In this document: piece by piece, positions 51,332 through 61,507 of the stretch
Layout: each line of letters begins with the position of its first letter
Position numbering within the stretch: position 1 is the stretch's first letter
Notes under the pieces: generated by a model
Database searches by the model: none
Told to the model about the DNA's origin: nothing
The model's input: the letters and a program-made list of their open reading frames with translations, nothing else
Assembly (NCBI RefSeq): GCF_900232995.1
Contig: NZ_OCVX01000005.1
Location: 252,639-316,638 of the forward strand
DNA length: 64,000 bases
Direction of reading: 5' to 3'
Source of the DNA: Mycobacterium simulans
GTDB taxonomy: Bacteria; Actinomycetota; Actinomycetes; Mycobacteriales; Mycobacteriaceae
Program-made: the position numbers and the translations under genes

Positions 51332-53772
51332 TCGCCGACGGGCTCGTCGACCAATACGTCCGCTCGGGCGCCCAAGACGGCCAAGAGGTGCTTTTCGACC
51401 GCGACTCGTGCATCGGAGTCGGCGGGCACGGTCACACAGAACACGTCCGCGGCGGTCGATCCAAAGGTGTTGACCTTAGCCCAGACGATGTCTGCCTGGG
51501 CGCGCTCCATCGCACGGGTCAGCAGTGCGAGCAGACCCGTGCGATCCATGGCACGCACTTCCAGGATCAGCTGGCCTGGCGTGTCGGTGTCGAGCCACAG
51601 GATGCGGGGTGGGGCGGTCGAACGGGTGACGGGCACCCCCACCTGCACCTCTCCCGCCCGTGCGGACGCCGAGCTGGCGGCATCGCTGTCCCGCTGCTCC
51701 AGCGTGTCGAGGACGTCGATGTCGCCATGCAGGGCACCCACGAACTGCTGACGCAGCAGGTCGACCGCGGGCGGCGAACCGAACAGCGGCGAGACCACAA
51801 ATTCCGTGATCGCAACACCGTCGTGGATATTGACCGTCGCCGAATGCACCCGCAACGAGTTCAGGGCCAGCACGGCGGCGGCCTTCGACACCAATCCCCG
51901 CTCGTTGGGGGCCACCATCACCGCGTGAATGCGTTCGCTCTGGTCCGGCTTGATCTCCACATGGACCCCGTGGTCGGCCGCCAACGAAAGATAGTGCGGC
52001 GCGGTGGGTTCGGCCTGCGGCAGCGGCTCGCCTGCCATCACCATCCGGCAGCGACGCACCAGCTCCTCAACCAGCGATGCCTTCCAATCGCTCCACACCC
52101 CGGGTCCGGTGGCCTTCGAGTCGGCCTCGGTCAGTGCGTGCAGCAGTTCGAGCAATTGCGGGTCCCCGGCCAGCGCTTCGGCGACGACCTCGATGGTCTT
52201 GGGGTCGTTCAGATCGCTTCGGGTGGCGGTCACGGGCAGCAGCAGGTGATGGCGGACCATTTTGGAGAGCGTCTCGATGTCTGGGGACGCCATACCCAGC
52301 CGCTTGCCGATCTGTAGGACCAACTCGGCCCCGAGCACGCTGTGATCCACACCCCGACCCTTACCGATGTCATGCAGCAGGGCGCCCAGGGCAAGCAAAT
52401 CGGGTCGCGCCACGCGGGTGGTCAGCGGCGCCGCATTGACCGCGGTTTCGATGACATGACGGTCCACGGTCCATTTGTGGGACACGTCGCGGGGCGGAAG
52501 GTCGCGGATCGCCTCCCACTCCGGCAACAGCTGACCCCACAACCCGGTGCGGTCGAGCGCTTCAATGGTTGCCACCGCGGTCGGGCCGGCCAAAAGCACC
52601 ACCAGCAGGTCGTCCAACGCCTCACGCGGCCAGGGAATGGGCAGCTGCGGGACGTTGTCGGCCAACCTACTCAGCGTGGCCGCGCCGATAGGCACACCGG
52701 TGTCGGCCGACGCGGCGGCCACGCGCAGCACCAGGCCGGGGTCGTTTTCGGGCTGGGCCTCGCGGGCGAGCACGATTTCGCCCGCGTACTCGACGACACC
52801 CTCGTCCAGGGGCCGCCGCTTGGGCCGCCGGACCAAGGCCGAGATTCCGCGCCGCGGCAGTGCGTTGACCGCCGTCCGCAGGCCGGTCACGGCGTGGTAG
52901 CTGATGGTGCGACCCGCGTCTGACAGCATGCGCGCCAGGTCGAATCTGTCACCGACTCCCAAAGCGGCGCTGATCTCGTCGGCGAACTGGGCCAACAGCT
53001 GATCGCGGCCGCGACCCGACACCCAGTGCAGTTCGGTACGCACATCGAGCAACGTGAGGTACGCACTGTCCAGCGAACCGGCCGGCATGTCCGGATTCGC
53101 CATGCCATGGCGGTCGATGAGCTGAGCCAGCGCCAGTGCGTTCAGCAACTGGACGTCGCGCAGGCCGCCGCGCCCCGACTTGAGGTCGGGCTCGGCGCGG
53201 TGCGCGATCCGGCCCAAGCGCAGCCAGCGGGCGTGCGTCATTTCGACGAGTTCGTCTATCCGGGAACGAATTCCCCTGCGCCACTGCCGTCGTCCCCCGC
53301 CGATCAGTTCGGTCGACAGCCGCTCTTCACCAGCGATGTGGCGGGCTTCCAACATGCCTAGCGCGGCCGTCATATCGGAGTTGGCGGTACCTAACGCCTC
53401 GCTGACAGTGCGCACGCTGTGGTCAAGTCGAATGTTGGCGTCCCACAACGGATACCACAATTTATCGGCAACCTCACCCAGCACGTTGGCAGGCTTGCCG
53501 TCGTGCAACAGCACCAGATCCAGGTCCGAATGCGGCAGCAGCTCACGACGACCCAGCCCGCCGACACCCACTAGCGCGAAGCCGCTGTCCTCGGTGATCC
53601 CGATTTCGGCGGCCTTAGCGGTGAGCCAGGACTCGTGTAGGTCCAGCGTCGCCTGCCGCAGCTCGGCGGGCGGCATGTCCAAACCTTCAGCGGCCAACAG
53701 AGCGCGCCGCGCGGCAGCCAAATCGACTGCCGCGCGGGCGCTTTCGGTCGGGTTAGGCCGATGCGGTGTCAC
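51328..53772 (-). CDS. glnD: PII uridylyltransferase/adenylyltransferase GlnD
   Basis: GlnD senses glutamine and modifies PII (in actinobacteria, by adenylylation). The 814-residue protein has a nucleotidyltransferase domain (GVGGLGRRELLPHSDLDLVLL, about 70-90), an HD domain (LGALLHDIGKGRGVDHS, near 465) and two C-terminal ACT domains that bind glutamine. It lies 24 bp downstream of glnB in the amt-glnB-glnD operon. Confidence 0.97.
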   Translation of the reverse strand: MTPHRPNPTESARAAVDLAAARRALLAAEGLDMPPAELRQATLDLHESWLTAKAAEIGITEDSGFALVGVGGLGRRELLPHSDLDLVLLHDGKPANVLGEVADKLWYPLWDANIRLDHSVRTVSEALGTANSDMTAALGMLEARHIAGEERLSTELIGGGRRQWRRGIRSRIDELVEMTHARWLRLGRIAHRAEPDLKSGRGGLRDVQLLNALALAQLIDRHGMANPDMPAGSLDSAYLTLLDVRTELHWVSGRGRDQLLAQFADEISAALGVGDRFDLARMLSDAGRTISYHAVTGLRTAVNALPRRGISALVRRPKRRPLDEGVVEYAGEIVLAREAQPENDPGLVLRVAAASADTGVPIGAATLSRLADNVPQLPIPWPREALDDLLVVLLAGPTAVATIEALDRTGLWGQLLPEWEAIRDLPPRDVSHKWTVDRHVIETAVNAAPLTTRVARPDLLALGALLHDIGKGRGVDHSVLGAELVLQIGKRLGMASPDIETLSKMVRHHLLLPVTATRSDLNDPKTIEVVAEALAGDPQLLELLHALTEADSKATGPGVWSDWKASLVEELVRRCRMVMAGEPLPQAEPTAPHYLSLAADHGVHVEIKPDQSERIHAVMVAPNERGLVSKAAAVLALNSLRVHSATVNIHDGVAITEFVVSPLFGSPPAVDLLRQQFVGALHGDIDVLDTLEQRDSDAASSASARAGEVQVGVPVTRSTAPPRILWLDTDTPGQLILEVRAMDRTGLLALLTRAMERAQADIVWAKVNTFGSTAADVFCVTVPADSDARVAVEKHLLAVLGARADVLVDEPVGD

Positions 53773-53796
53773 ACCGGGCTATTCTCGCGATTCTTC

Positions 53797-54135
53797 TCAC
53801 AACGCATCGGATCCGCGTTCACCGGTGCGCACCCGCACGATGGTGTCCACCGGGCTGACCCACACCTTGCCGTCGCCGATCTTGCCGGTGCGCGCCGCCC
53901 GGACAATGCTGTCCACGACCTTGTCAACGATGGAATCGTCGACGACGACCTCGATGCGAACCTTCGGCACGAAATCGACGGAGTATTCGGCGCCCCGGTA
54001 GACCTCGGTGTGGCCCTTCTGCCGCCCGTAGCCCTGGATTTCGCTGACCGTCATACCCAAGACTCCCGCGTCTTCGAGGCTGGTCTTGACGTCGTCGAGG
54101 GTGAACGGCTTCACGATCGCGGTGATCAGCTTCAT
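53797..54135 (-). CDS. glnB: Nitrogen regulatory protein PII
   Basis: The 112-residue trimeric PII signal protein binds ATP/ADP and 2-oxoglutarate. The T-loop carries GHTEVYRGAEY with the modification site Tyr51, and the C-terminal PROSITE-type segment GKIGDGKVWVSPVD is present. In actinobacteria Tyr51 is adenylylated by GlnD. It starts two bases after the amt stop, so it is tightly coupled to the transporter it controls. Confidence 0.98.
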   Translation of the reverse strand: MKLITAIVKPFTLDDVKTSLEDAGVLGMTVSEIQGYGRQKGHTEVYRGAEYSVDFVPKVRIEVVVDDSIVDKVVDSIVRAARTGKIGDGKVWVSPVDTIVRVRTGERGSDAL

Positions 54136-54137
54136 TT

Positions 54138-55562
54138 CTATTCCGCCTCCACTTTCTCGCCCACACGCTCCGTCAGGCCGTTTGTGCTGTCCGACAGGCT
54201 GGCACGGGGAAGAACGGAACCGCTGGCCACCGCGAAGTCGTAGCCGCTCTCGGCGTGCTCAGACTCATCGATGCCCGCGGATTCCTGCTCCGCACCCAGA
54301 CGCAGCCCAATCGTGTACTTCAGGATAAGCGCCAGGATAAGCGTGACAACGCCGGAGTAGATGAGCACGCTGAAGGCGCCGATGGCCTGCCGTTCCAGCT
54401 GAGCCCAACCACCGCCGTAGAACAATCCCTTCGACACCCCAGCCACCCCATTGATGGCCACGCTCTCGGGTGCGGCAAGCAGGCCCACCAGCAGCGTGCC
54501 CACCAGGCCACCGACCAGGTGCACGCCGACTACGTCGAGCGAGTCGTCAAAGCCAAACTTGAATTTCAGCCCGACCGCCAGCGCACACAGCACACCGGCC
54601 GACACGCCCACCGCCAACGCGCCCAGGACGTTGACCGACGAGCAGGACGGCGTGATGGCAACCAGTCCGGCGACGATGCCCGACGCTGCGCCCAGCGTCG
54701 TGGCCTTGCCGTCGCGAATGCGCTCGGTGAGCAGCCAGCCGAGCATGGCCGCGGCCGTAGCTACCGTGGTCGTGATGAAAGTCGACCCCGCCGCGCCGTT
54801 CGAGCTGGTCGCCGACCCGGCGTTGAATCCGTACCAGCCAAACCACAGCAGCCCGGCTCCGAGCATCACGAACGGCAGGTTGTGCGGCCGGAAGAGGGTC
54901 GTCGGCCAACCCCGGCGCTTGCCCAGGACGAGCGCCAACATCAAGCCGGCCACACCTGCGTTGATGTGGACCGCGGTCCCGCCGGCGAAGTCGATCGCGT
55001 GCAGTTTGTTGGCGATCCAGCCACCGTGTGCGGACGCGAACTTGTCAAAGGCGAACACCCAGTGCGCGATCGGAAAGTAGACAAAAGTCGCCCATAGCCC
55101 GGCGAACAACAGCCAGGCGCCGAACTTCAGCCGGTCGGCCACCGCACCCGAGATCAGCGCGACCGTGATGATCGCGAACATCAACTGGAATGCCACAAAT
55201 ACGGTGGCCGGCAGGGTGCCCGCCAACGGAACGTTTACGGCTGCAGTCCCCGTAGCCGGATCCGCCGCGACGGCATTGCCACCGATCAGACCCTTCAGGC
55301 CCCAGAACTCGGCCGGGTTGCCGACGACGTTGCCTTTGTCGTCACCGAATGCCATCGAGTACCCATAGAGCACCCAGAGCACGGTCACGACGCCCATCGC
55401 ACTGACGCTCATCATGATCATGTTCAGCACGCTCTTGGCACGCACCATGCCGCCGTAGAAAAACGCCAGGCCCGGCGTCATCAGCAGCACGAGCGCGGAA
55501 CTTGCCAACATCCAGGCGGTGTCACCCGTATTGGGCACACCCATTACCGGGAAGTCACTCAC
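54138..55562 (-). CDS. amt: Ammonium transporter Amt
   Basis: This 474-residue ammonium channel has eleven predicted membrane helices. It starts MSDFPVMGVPNTGDTAWML. Conserved marks include the pore His region GGTAVHINAGVAGL, GWYGFNAGSA and the second pore His in VVGVHLVGGLVGTL. A cytoplasmic C-terminal tail contacts PII. It leads the amt-glnB-glnD operon. About 100 bp upstream is a GAAAC-containing element that could be a GlnR site. Confidence 0.97.
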   Translation of the reverse strand: MSDFPVMGVPNTGDTAWMLASSALVLLMTPGLAFFYGGMVRAKSVLNMIMMSVSAMGVVTVLWVLYGYSMAFGDDKGNVVGNPAEFWGLKGLIGGNAVAADPATGTAAVNVPLAGTLPATVFVAFQLMFAIITVALISGAVADRLKFGAWLLFAGLWATFVYFPIAHWVFAFDKFASAHGGWIANKLHAIDFAGGTAVHINAGVAGLMLALVLGKRRGWPTTLFRPHNLPFVMLGAGLLWFGWYGFNAGSATSSNGAAGSTFITTTVATAAAMLGWLLTERIRDGKATTLGAASGIVAGLVAITPSCSSVNVLGALAVGVSAGVLCALAVGLKFKFGFDDSLDVVGVHLVGGLVGTLLVGLLAAPESVAINGVAGVSKGLFYGGGWAQLERQAIGAFSVLIYSGVVTLILALILKYTIGLRLGAEQESAGIDESEHAESGYDFAVASGSVLPRASLSDSTNGLTERVGEKVEAE

Positions 55563-55713
55563 TCGCTATCACCTCCAGTCAGCGTTGGGGAGGCCCCAGG
55601 TTGATGACTGGCGACCTGATCCAGAACCATGCGCATAAGTTGTTGCGACAATGGGGCCGCGATGTTTCATCAGGATTAACGTAAAACTTGCTGTGTAAGA
55701 GCTGGTCACCACC

Positions 55714-55744
55714 ATCGCAACCAGCCGGGCGCAGCGGGTCGCCG
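55714..55744. repeat. Shortened GC-rich repeat copy upstream of amt
   Basis: ATCGCAA, then AGCCGGGCGCAGCGGGTCGCC, is a deleted version of the dispersed repeat seen at 62372-62560: the CGCGGCGA stretch is missing. It lies in the gap between ftsY and amt. Confidence 0.6.
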
Positions 55745-55753
55745 CCGTCCCGA

Positions 55754-57061
55754 TCAGCCGAGCAGGGCATCCACGAAGGCGGCAGGTTCAAACGGCGCCA
55801 GATCATCGGGCCCTTCGCCGAGTCCGACTAGCTTTACCGGCACCCCGAGTTCTTGTTGAACGCGGAAGACGATGCCGCCCTTGGCCGTTCCGTCCAGCTT
55901 GGTGAGCACCGCGCCGGTGATGTCGACGACCTCGGCAAACACCCTGGCCTGGGCCAGTCCGTTTTGCCCAATGGTGGCGTCAAGCACCAATAACACCTCA
56001 TCAACAGATGCGCGGCGGCTCACTATGCGCTTGACCTTGTGCAGCTCGTCCATCAGCCCGACCTTGGTGTGCAGTCGGCCCGCGGTGTCGATGACCACGA
56101 CGTCGGCTCCAGCCGCTATGCCCTTGCCGACGGCGTCGAAAGCAACCGAAGCTGGGTCGGCGCCTTCGGCCCCACGCACCACCTCTGCGCCCACCCGCGA
56201 CGCCCAGGTTTGCAGTTGATCGGCCGCCGCGGCGCGAAAGGTGTCGGCAGCGCCGAGCACGACCCGGCGGCCATCGGCGACCAACACCCGCGCCAGCTTG
56301 CCGGTCGTGGTGGTTTTTCCGGTGCCGTTGACACCGACGATCAGTAGCACCGACGGATGGTCGGCATGCGGCAGGGCGCGGATCGAGCGATCCATGCCGG
56401 GCTTCAGCTCTTTGATCAAGACGTCACGCAGCACCGCCCGAGCGTCGGCCTCAGTGCGGACATTGCTGCTGGCCAGCCGGGTGCGCAGCTGCGACACCAC
56501 GGACTCGGTGACGACCGGGCCGAGGTCGGCGACCAGCAGGGTGTCTTCCACGTCCTGCCAGGAGTCCTCATCCAGGTCGCCGCCACCGATTAGTCCCAAC
56601 ACGCTGCGCCCGAGTGCGGTCTGCGATCGGGCCAGACGTCCACGTAGCCGTTCCAATCGGCCTTCGGTCGGTGCGATGGCCTCTATCTCGGGGGCCTTGG
56701 GTGTCTCGGCGGCCTCGGGTATCTCTGGGGCCGCTGGCTCCGGCTCAACCTCGGGCAGGTAGACATCGGAGATGGTGCGCTTGGGCGCGTCGTGAGGAAC
56801 GGTCGCATCGTCGCCGACGGCCGGCAATCCGCTGGTGTCGATCCGTTCGGCGGGCTCGGCCGTCTCGGCGGGCGGGGCCGTCTGGCTGAAGGTGATGCCG
56901 GACGAGGCGGTGTAACCACCGGAGCGGTCGACTACACCGGTGTCGGGCCGGCCTGACAGGCTGATCTGGCGCCGGCGATAGCGCACCAGGCCAAAGACCA
57001 GCGCGGCGATGACAACCAGGGCGGCAATGACCGCGATGGCGATCCACAGACCTTCGGACAC
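55754..57061 (-). CDS. ftsY: Signal recognition particle receptor FtsY
   Basis: FtsY is the membrane receptor for SRP. The 435-residue protein has an N-terminal membrane helix (about 5-25) and an acidic Pro/Glu-rich A domain to about 125. The NG domain follows with IVGVNGTGKTTTTGKLAR, DTFRAAAADQLQ, VIDTAGRLHTKVGLMDELHK, LTKLDGTAKGGI and GEGPDDLAPF. It follows smc and precedes the amt operon. Confidence 0.97.
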   Translation of the reverse strand: MSEGLWIAIAVIAALVVIAALVFGLVRYRRRQISLSGRPDTGVVDRSGGYTASSGITFSQTAPPAETAEPAERIDTSGLPAVGDDATVPHDAPKRTISDVYLPEVEPEPAAPEIPEAAETPKAPEIEAIAPTEGRLERLRGRLARSQTALGRSVLGLIGGGDLDEDSWQDVEDTLLVADLGPVVTESVVSQLRTRLASSNVRTEADARAVLRDVLIKELKPGMDRSIRALPHADHPSVLLIVGVNGTGKTTTTGKLARVLVADGRRVVLGAADTFRAAAADQLQTWASRVGAEVVRGAEGADPASVAFDAVGKGIAAGADVVVIDTAGRLHTKVGLMDELHKVKRIVSRRASVDEVLLVLDATIGQNGLAQARVFAEVVDITGAVLTKLDGTAKGGIVFRVQQELGVPVKLVGLGEGPDDLAPFEPAAFVDALLG

Positions 57062-57110
57062 GCTGACAATCCTTCCAAGTACTTCGAGGGTGGCTAGGGG
57101 CGCCGGGCAC

Positions 57111-60100
57111 CTACGAGGAGCTAGCGACCAGCCGATCCACCTGCTGACCGCGGATCCGCTGCGAGATGACCGCGGTGATGCCGTCGTTCTGCATCGTCAC
57201 GCCATAGAGCGCGTCGGCGACCTCCATCGTCGGCTTTTGGTGCGTGATGATGATCAGCTGCGAGCGATCCCGCAACTGCTCGAACAGGCCGATGAGGCGG
57301 CGCAGGTTCATGTCGTCGAGCGCGGCCTCCACCTCGTCCATGATGTAGAACGGTGACGGGCGGGCCCGGAAGATCGCTACCAGCATCGCCACGGCCGTCA
57401 GCGCCTTTTCACCGCCGGAGAGCAACGACAGCCGGGTGACCTTCTTGCCGGGCGGACGGGCCTCCACCTCGATACCGGTGGTGAGCATGTCGTCGGGCTC
57501 GGTCAGCCGCAGCCGGCCTTCCCCGCCGGGGAACAGCGACGCAAACACCTGGCGGAATTCGCGCTCTACATCGACGAACGCGTCACTGAACACTTGCAGG
57601 ATGCGGGCGTCGACGTCGGCGATGACGTCCTGCAGGTCCTTGCGGGCAGCCTTGACATCTTCGAGCTGGGTGGCCAGGAAGTTGTAGCGCTCCTCCAACG
57701 CAGCAAACTCCTCGAGGGCCAGCGGATTGACCCGCCCCAGCTCGGCCAGCTCACGCTCGGCACGCTTGGCCCGGCGCTCCTGGGTCGGGCGGTCAAACGG
57801 CATCGGGGCCGGCGCGGTCACCTGCTCACCGCGCTCGCGGGCCTGCTCGAACTCGGCCATCTCAAGTTCGGTGGGCGGCAGTGCAACCTGAGGACCGTAT
57901 TCGGCGACCAAGTCGGCCGGAGCCATTCCGAACTGCTCCAGCACCATCTGCTCGAGCTGCTCGATTCGCAACGCTGCCTGGGCGTTTGCGACCTCGTCGC
58001 GGTGCAGCGAGTCGGTGAGTGCGGCCACTCGTGCGCTCAGCGTGTTCACCTCTTCGCGGACCGCCGCCATCGCCGTCGATCTAAGCTGGCGCTCGGCGGC
58101 CAGCTCATCGCGCAGCCTGGACGCCGAATCGACTACCCGGTTCAACCGCCCGGCTAACAGGCGCCCGGCGTCGGCGACCGCCGCGGCCACCGCGGCCGCA
58201 CGCAGCCGAGCCGCTCGTGCCTGTTCGGCGCGCACCCGCGCCTCGCGTTCGGCCGCGGCCGCGCGGCGCAGCGAATCTGCCCGCCCGCGCACTGCGTTCG
58301 CGCGTTCCTCGGCCGTCCGCACCGCCAACCGGGCCTCCACTTCGATGCCGCGGGCGGTTTCGGCGGCGGCGGCGAGCGCCTGGCGAGCCTCTGCCGGACT
58401 GGGCTCGGCGTCTTGCACGTGCTGGGTCTCCTGGGCGTTGCGCAGCCGCGTCTCGAGTTCGACGACCTCCTCGAGGGTCTGCGCACGTCCGGCTTCCAAT
58501 TCCGCACGCTGCTGCAGCAACCGGCTCCACTCTTCGTCGGCAGCGCGCGCCTCTTGCCCGAGCCGGCCCAGCTGCTCGTACATCGCCGAGATGGCGGTGT
58601 CGGATTCGTTGAGCGCCGCCAAGGCCTGCTCAGCGGAGTCTTGACGAGCGGCCTGCTCGGTCAACGCACCGGACAGCGCCGCGCTCAGTTGAGCGACCTG
58701 CGCCTCGGCGTTGGCCAGCTCGCCGCTCGCCTTTTCGATTTCCGAAGTGATCTCAAGCGTGGACAACTTGCGGTCCGAGCCGCCGCTTACCCAGCCGGCG
58801 CCCACTAGGTCACCGTCCAGTGTGACCGCGCGCAACCCGGGGCGCGCGGCCACCAGATCGAGCGCCTCGGCCAGGTCGTTGACCACCACGACATTCGAAA
58901 GCATGGCGATCATGGCGCCGCGCAGCCGGGTCGGTGCCTCGATCAGGTCCAGCGCCCACAGGGCACCGTCCGCTAAGGCGGCCTGTGTGGGTTCGGCCGG
59001 CGCCGGCCAGTCGCCCAGGACTAGGGCCGCTCGACCTCCGTCGGCCTGCTTGAGTGCGGCGACAGCGGCACTCGCGGCGCTAAAGCTTTCGGCGGCCAAT
59101 GCGTCGGCCGCCGAGCCGAGCACCGCTGCCAGCGCCGCCTCATATCCCGAGCGCACTTTCACCAGCTGCGCGACCGACCCGAAAAGCCCTGTGCCACTGT
59201 GATTCCGGGCGAGCCACGCCGCGCCGTCCTTGCGTTCCAGACCCACCGACAGGGCATCGATGCGGGCTCGCAGCGAAGCCACCTGTCGTTCGGCGTCGCG
59301 TTCGGCGGACTGCAGCTCGGCGACGCGGGCGTCGGCCGACCGCAGCGCGGCGACCGTCCGCTCGTGGTGTTCATCGAGACTGACCTCGCCCTGATCCAGT
59401 TCACCGACGCGGCCCTGCACGCTTTCGAACTCCGCACGGGTCTGCTCGGCGCGCGCGGCGGATTGCTCGATCCTCTCGGACAACCGGGCAACGCTGTCAT
59501 CAATCGATTCGACCCGCGCCCGCATGGTCTCAACCTGGCCGGCCAGCCGAGCCAGGCCCTCGCGCCGGTCCGCCTCGGCGCGGACCGCGGCGAGGTGAGC
59601 CCTGTCAGCCTCGGCGGCCTGGCGCTCGCGGTCAGCCAATTCCGCGCGGGCAGCGTCGAGGCGGGGGCGCGCCGCGGCCAGCTCGGCTAGCAGCTGCTGC
59701 TCGGCGACGGCCACCTGCTGGGCCTCGGCTTCCAGCTCCTCGGGTTTTCTGGGGTCGGCGTCGCTGCTGGTCACCGGCTCGACATCGAGATGCTGGGCGC
59801 GTTCAGTGGCGATACGCACCGTGGCGCCGACCCGTTCGGCCAGGGCGGATAGGCCGAACCAGGTGTGCTGCACAGACTCGGCCCGAACCGACAGCTCGCT
59901 CAATGCCGCTTCGTGTGCCGTCAACTCCTCGGACGCCACCGATAGCCGGCCGGCAGCGTCATCGTGCTCGCGACGCATCGTGGCCTCAGCCTCGAAGATC
60001 GCCTCTCGCTCCGCACGCCGGCTCACCAGATCGTCGGCGACCAGCCGCAGCCGCGCATCGCGCAGATCGGCCTGGATGGTCTGGGCCCGACGGGCCACCT

Positions 60101-60728
60101 CGGCTTGCCGACCCAGGGGTTTGAGTTGACGCCGCAGTTCGGTGGTCAAGTCGGTGAGCCGGGCCAGGTTCGCGGCCATTGCGTCGAGTTTGCGGACGGC
60201 CTTTTCTTTGCGCTTGCGATGCTTGAGTACGCCGGCGGCCTCTTCGATGAACGCCCGTCGATCCTCTGGCCGCGACTGCAAGATTTCGTCCAGCTTGCCC
60301 TGCCCGACAATGACATGCATCTCGCGGCCGATGCCGGAGTCACTCAACAGCTCCTGGACATCCATCAAACGGCAACTGCTGCCGTTGATTTCGTATTCGC
60401 TGGCACCGTCGCGGAACATCCGTCGAGTGATCGACACCTCGGAGTACTCGATCGGCAGCGCGTTATCGGAGTTGTCGATCGTGACGGTGACTTCAGCGCG
60501 GCCCAGCGGGGCGCGCGACGAGGTGCCGGCGAAGATGACATCTTCCATCTTGCCGCCACGCAGCGTCTTTGCCCCCTGCTCGCCCATCACCCACGCCAGG
60601 GCGTCGACGACGTTGGACTTGCCGGAACCGTTGGGTCCGACGACCGCGGTGATGCCGGGCTCAAAACGCAGAGTCGTCGGCGCGGCGAAGGATTTGAAGC
60701 CCTTCAGCGTCAGACTCTTGAGGTACAC
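57111..60728 (-). CDS. smc: Chromosome partition protein Smc
   Basis: SMC ATPase compacts and organises chromosomes with ScpA/ScpB. It is 1205 residues from GTG at 60728 (VYLKSLTLKGFKSFA), the length recalled for M. tuberculosis; the frame opens to 60953 but that part covers acyP. Walker A is GPNGSGKSNVVDALAW. Long coiled coils flank the hinge (about 500-660, GLFGSVAQLVKVRSGYEAALAAVLG). The C-terminus has the LSGGEKALTAVAM signature and Walker B PFYIMDEVEAALDD. Confidence 0.97.
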   Translation of the reverse strand: MYLKSLTLKGFKSFAAPTTLRFEPGITAVVGPNGSGKSNVVDALAWVMGEQGAKTLRGGKMEDVIFAGTSSRAPLGRAEVTVTIDNSDNALPIEYSEVSITRRMFRDGASEYEINGSSCRLMDVQELLSDSGIGREMHVIVGQGKLDEILQSRPEDRRAFIEEAAGVLKHRKRKEKAVRKLDAMAANLARLTDLTTELRRQLKPLGRQAEVARRAQTIQADLRDARLRLVADDLVSRRAEREAIFEAEATMRREHDDAAGRLSVASEELTAHEAALSELSVRAESVQHTWFGLSALAERVGATVRIATERAQHLDVEPVTSSDADPRKPEELEAEAQQVAVAEQQLLAELAAARPRLDAARAELADRERQAAEADRAHLAAVRAEADRREGLARLAGQVETMRARVESIDDSVARLSERIEQSAARAEQTRAEFESVQGRVGELDQGEVSLDEHHERTVAALRSADARVAELQSAERDAERQVASLRARIDALSVGLERKDGAAWLARNHSGTGLFGSVAQLVKVRSGYEAALAAVLGSAADALAAESFSAASAAVAALKQADGGRAALVLGDWPAPAEPTQAALADGALWALDLIEAPTRLRGAMIAMLSNVVVVNDLAEALDLVAARPGLRAVTLDGDLVGAGWVSGGSDRKLSTLEITSEIEKASGELANAEAQVAQLSAALSGALTEQAARQDSAEQALAALNESDTAISAMYEQLGRLGQEARAADEEWSRLLQQRAELEAGRAQTLEEVVELETRLRNAQETQHVQDAEPSPAEARQALAAAAETARGIEVEARLAVRTAEERANAVRGRADSLRRAAAAEREARVRAEQARAARLRAAAVAAAVADAGRLLAGRLNRVVDSASRLRDELAAERQLRSTAMAAVREEVNTLSARVAALTDSLHRDEVANAQAALRIEQLEQMVLEQFGMAPADLVAEYGPQVALPPTELEMAEFEQARERGEQVTAPAPMPFDRPTQERRAKRAERELAELGRVNPLALEEFAALEERYNFLATQLEDVKAARKDLQDVIADVDARILQVFSDAFVDVEREFRQVFASLFPGGEGRLRLTEPDDMLTTGIEVEARPPGKKVTRLSLLSGGEKALTAVAMLVAIFRARPSPFYIMDEVEAALDDMNLRRLIGLFEQLRDRSQLIIITHQKPTMEVADALYGVTMQNDGITAVISQRIRGQQVDRLVASSS

Positions 60729-60739
60729 GAGGGGCCAGA

Positions 60740-61021
60740 TTACCGCTCGACGAACCCGACGAACTGCTCCGACGCCCGCGACCAGTCGGCGACGACGTTT
60801 TCCACGTGCCCCGGTGTGGCGCCGCCCTGCAGCAGTTGCAGCAGCCTTTCGCCGGCATCCCGCGGCCCCTGGGCGACCACCAGGACCCGGCCGTCGGCGT
60901 GGTTGGCCGCATAACCGGTCAGACCCAACTCCAGCGCCCGGCACCGGGTCCACCAGCGGAAACCGACTCCCTGGACCCGCCCGTGCACCCAGGCGGTCAG
61001 CCGCATATCAGGATCCGACAT
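60740..61021 (-). CDS. acyP: Acylphosphatase
   Basis: This 93-residue enzyme hydrolyses acyl phosphates. The ATG at 61021 overlaps the end of the OsmC gene by 14 bp; an internal ATG at 61006 is possible. Catalytic motifs are present: the phosphate loop GRVQGVGFRWW with Arg, and the Asn in GYAANHADGRV. It lies 11 bp upstream of smc. Confidence 0.95.
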   Translation of the reverse strand: MSDPDMRLTAWVHGRVQGVGFRWWTRCRALELGLTGYAANHADGRVLVVAQGPRDAGERLLQLLQGGATPGHVENVVADWSRASEQFVGFVER

Positions 61022-61421
61022 CGGCGACCTCGAAGGTGACGGTGGTGCCGGATTTGAGTGTGCGCCCGACGGTGCAGACCAGGTCGACGGCTCGGTTGAC
61101 AACCACCAATAGGCGCTCCTTGTCGTCCTGGTTCAAGCCCGACAGGTCGAGCTCGAGGACCTCCTCGAGCAGCGGATAGATCTCCTGGTCGCGGTCGGCC
61201 GCACCGGATACCTTGACCACCGCTTTGTAGTCGTCGCGGAGGCGATGGGCCAGCGGCTGGTCGCTGGCCATCCCGCTGCACGCGGCGAGTGCGATCTTGA
61301 GCAGCTCGCCCGGTGTGAATACCCCTTCGACGTCCTCGGAACCTATTAGCACCTGCGCGCCGCGCGAGCTGTGGCCGGTATAGCGCCGCGACCCGGTGCG
61401 TTCGACCCAAAGTTCCGTCAT
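61008..61421 (-). CDS. OsmC/Ohr-family protein (Rv2923c type)
   Basis: The protein is 137 residues from the ATG at 61421; the frame opens at 61805 across fpg and is rejected there. OsmC-family proteins reduce organic hydroperoxides through two cysteines; here Cys48 or so in LALAACSGMASD and a second in LVCTVGRTLKSG are present. It sits between fpg and acyP, and overlaps acyP. Confidence 0.93.
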   Translation of the reverse strand: MTELWVERTGSRRYTGHSSRGAQVLIGSEDVEGVFTPGELLKIALAACSGMASDQPLAHRLRDDYKAVVKVSGAADRDQEIYPLLEEVLELDLSGLNQDDKERLLVVVNRAVDLVCTVGRTLKSGTTVTFEVADVGS

Positions 61422-61507
61422 GTCCCTATTCCCTTCCCGCGAACGTGCGCAGAATGCCGCGTCCAGCGGAGTGTCGTCGTACCGACACGCACGCTCGCGG
61501 CAAGAGA

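Noticed and set aside
60729..60953. Upstream extension of smc
   Set aside because: It overlaps acyP in another frame; the Smc N-terminus VYLKSLTLKGF fits GTG at 60728 and the known length.
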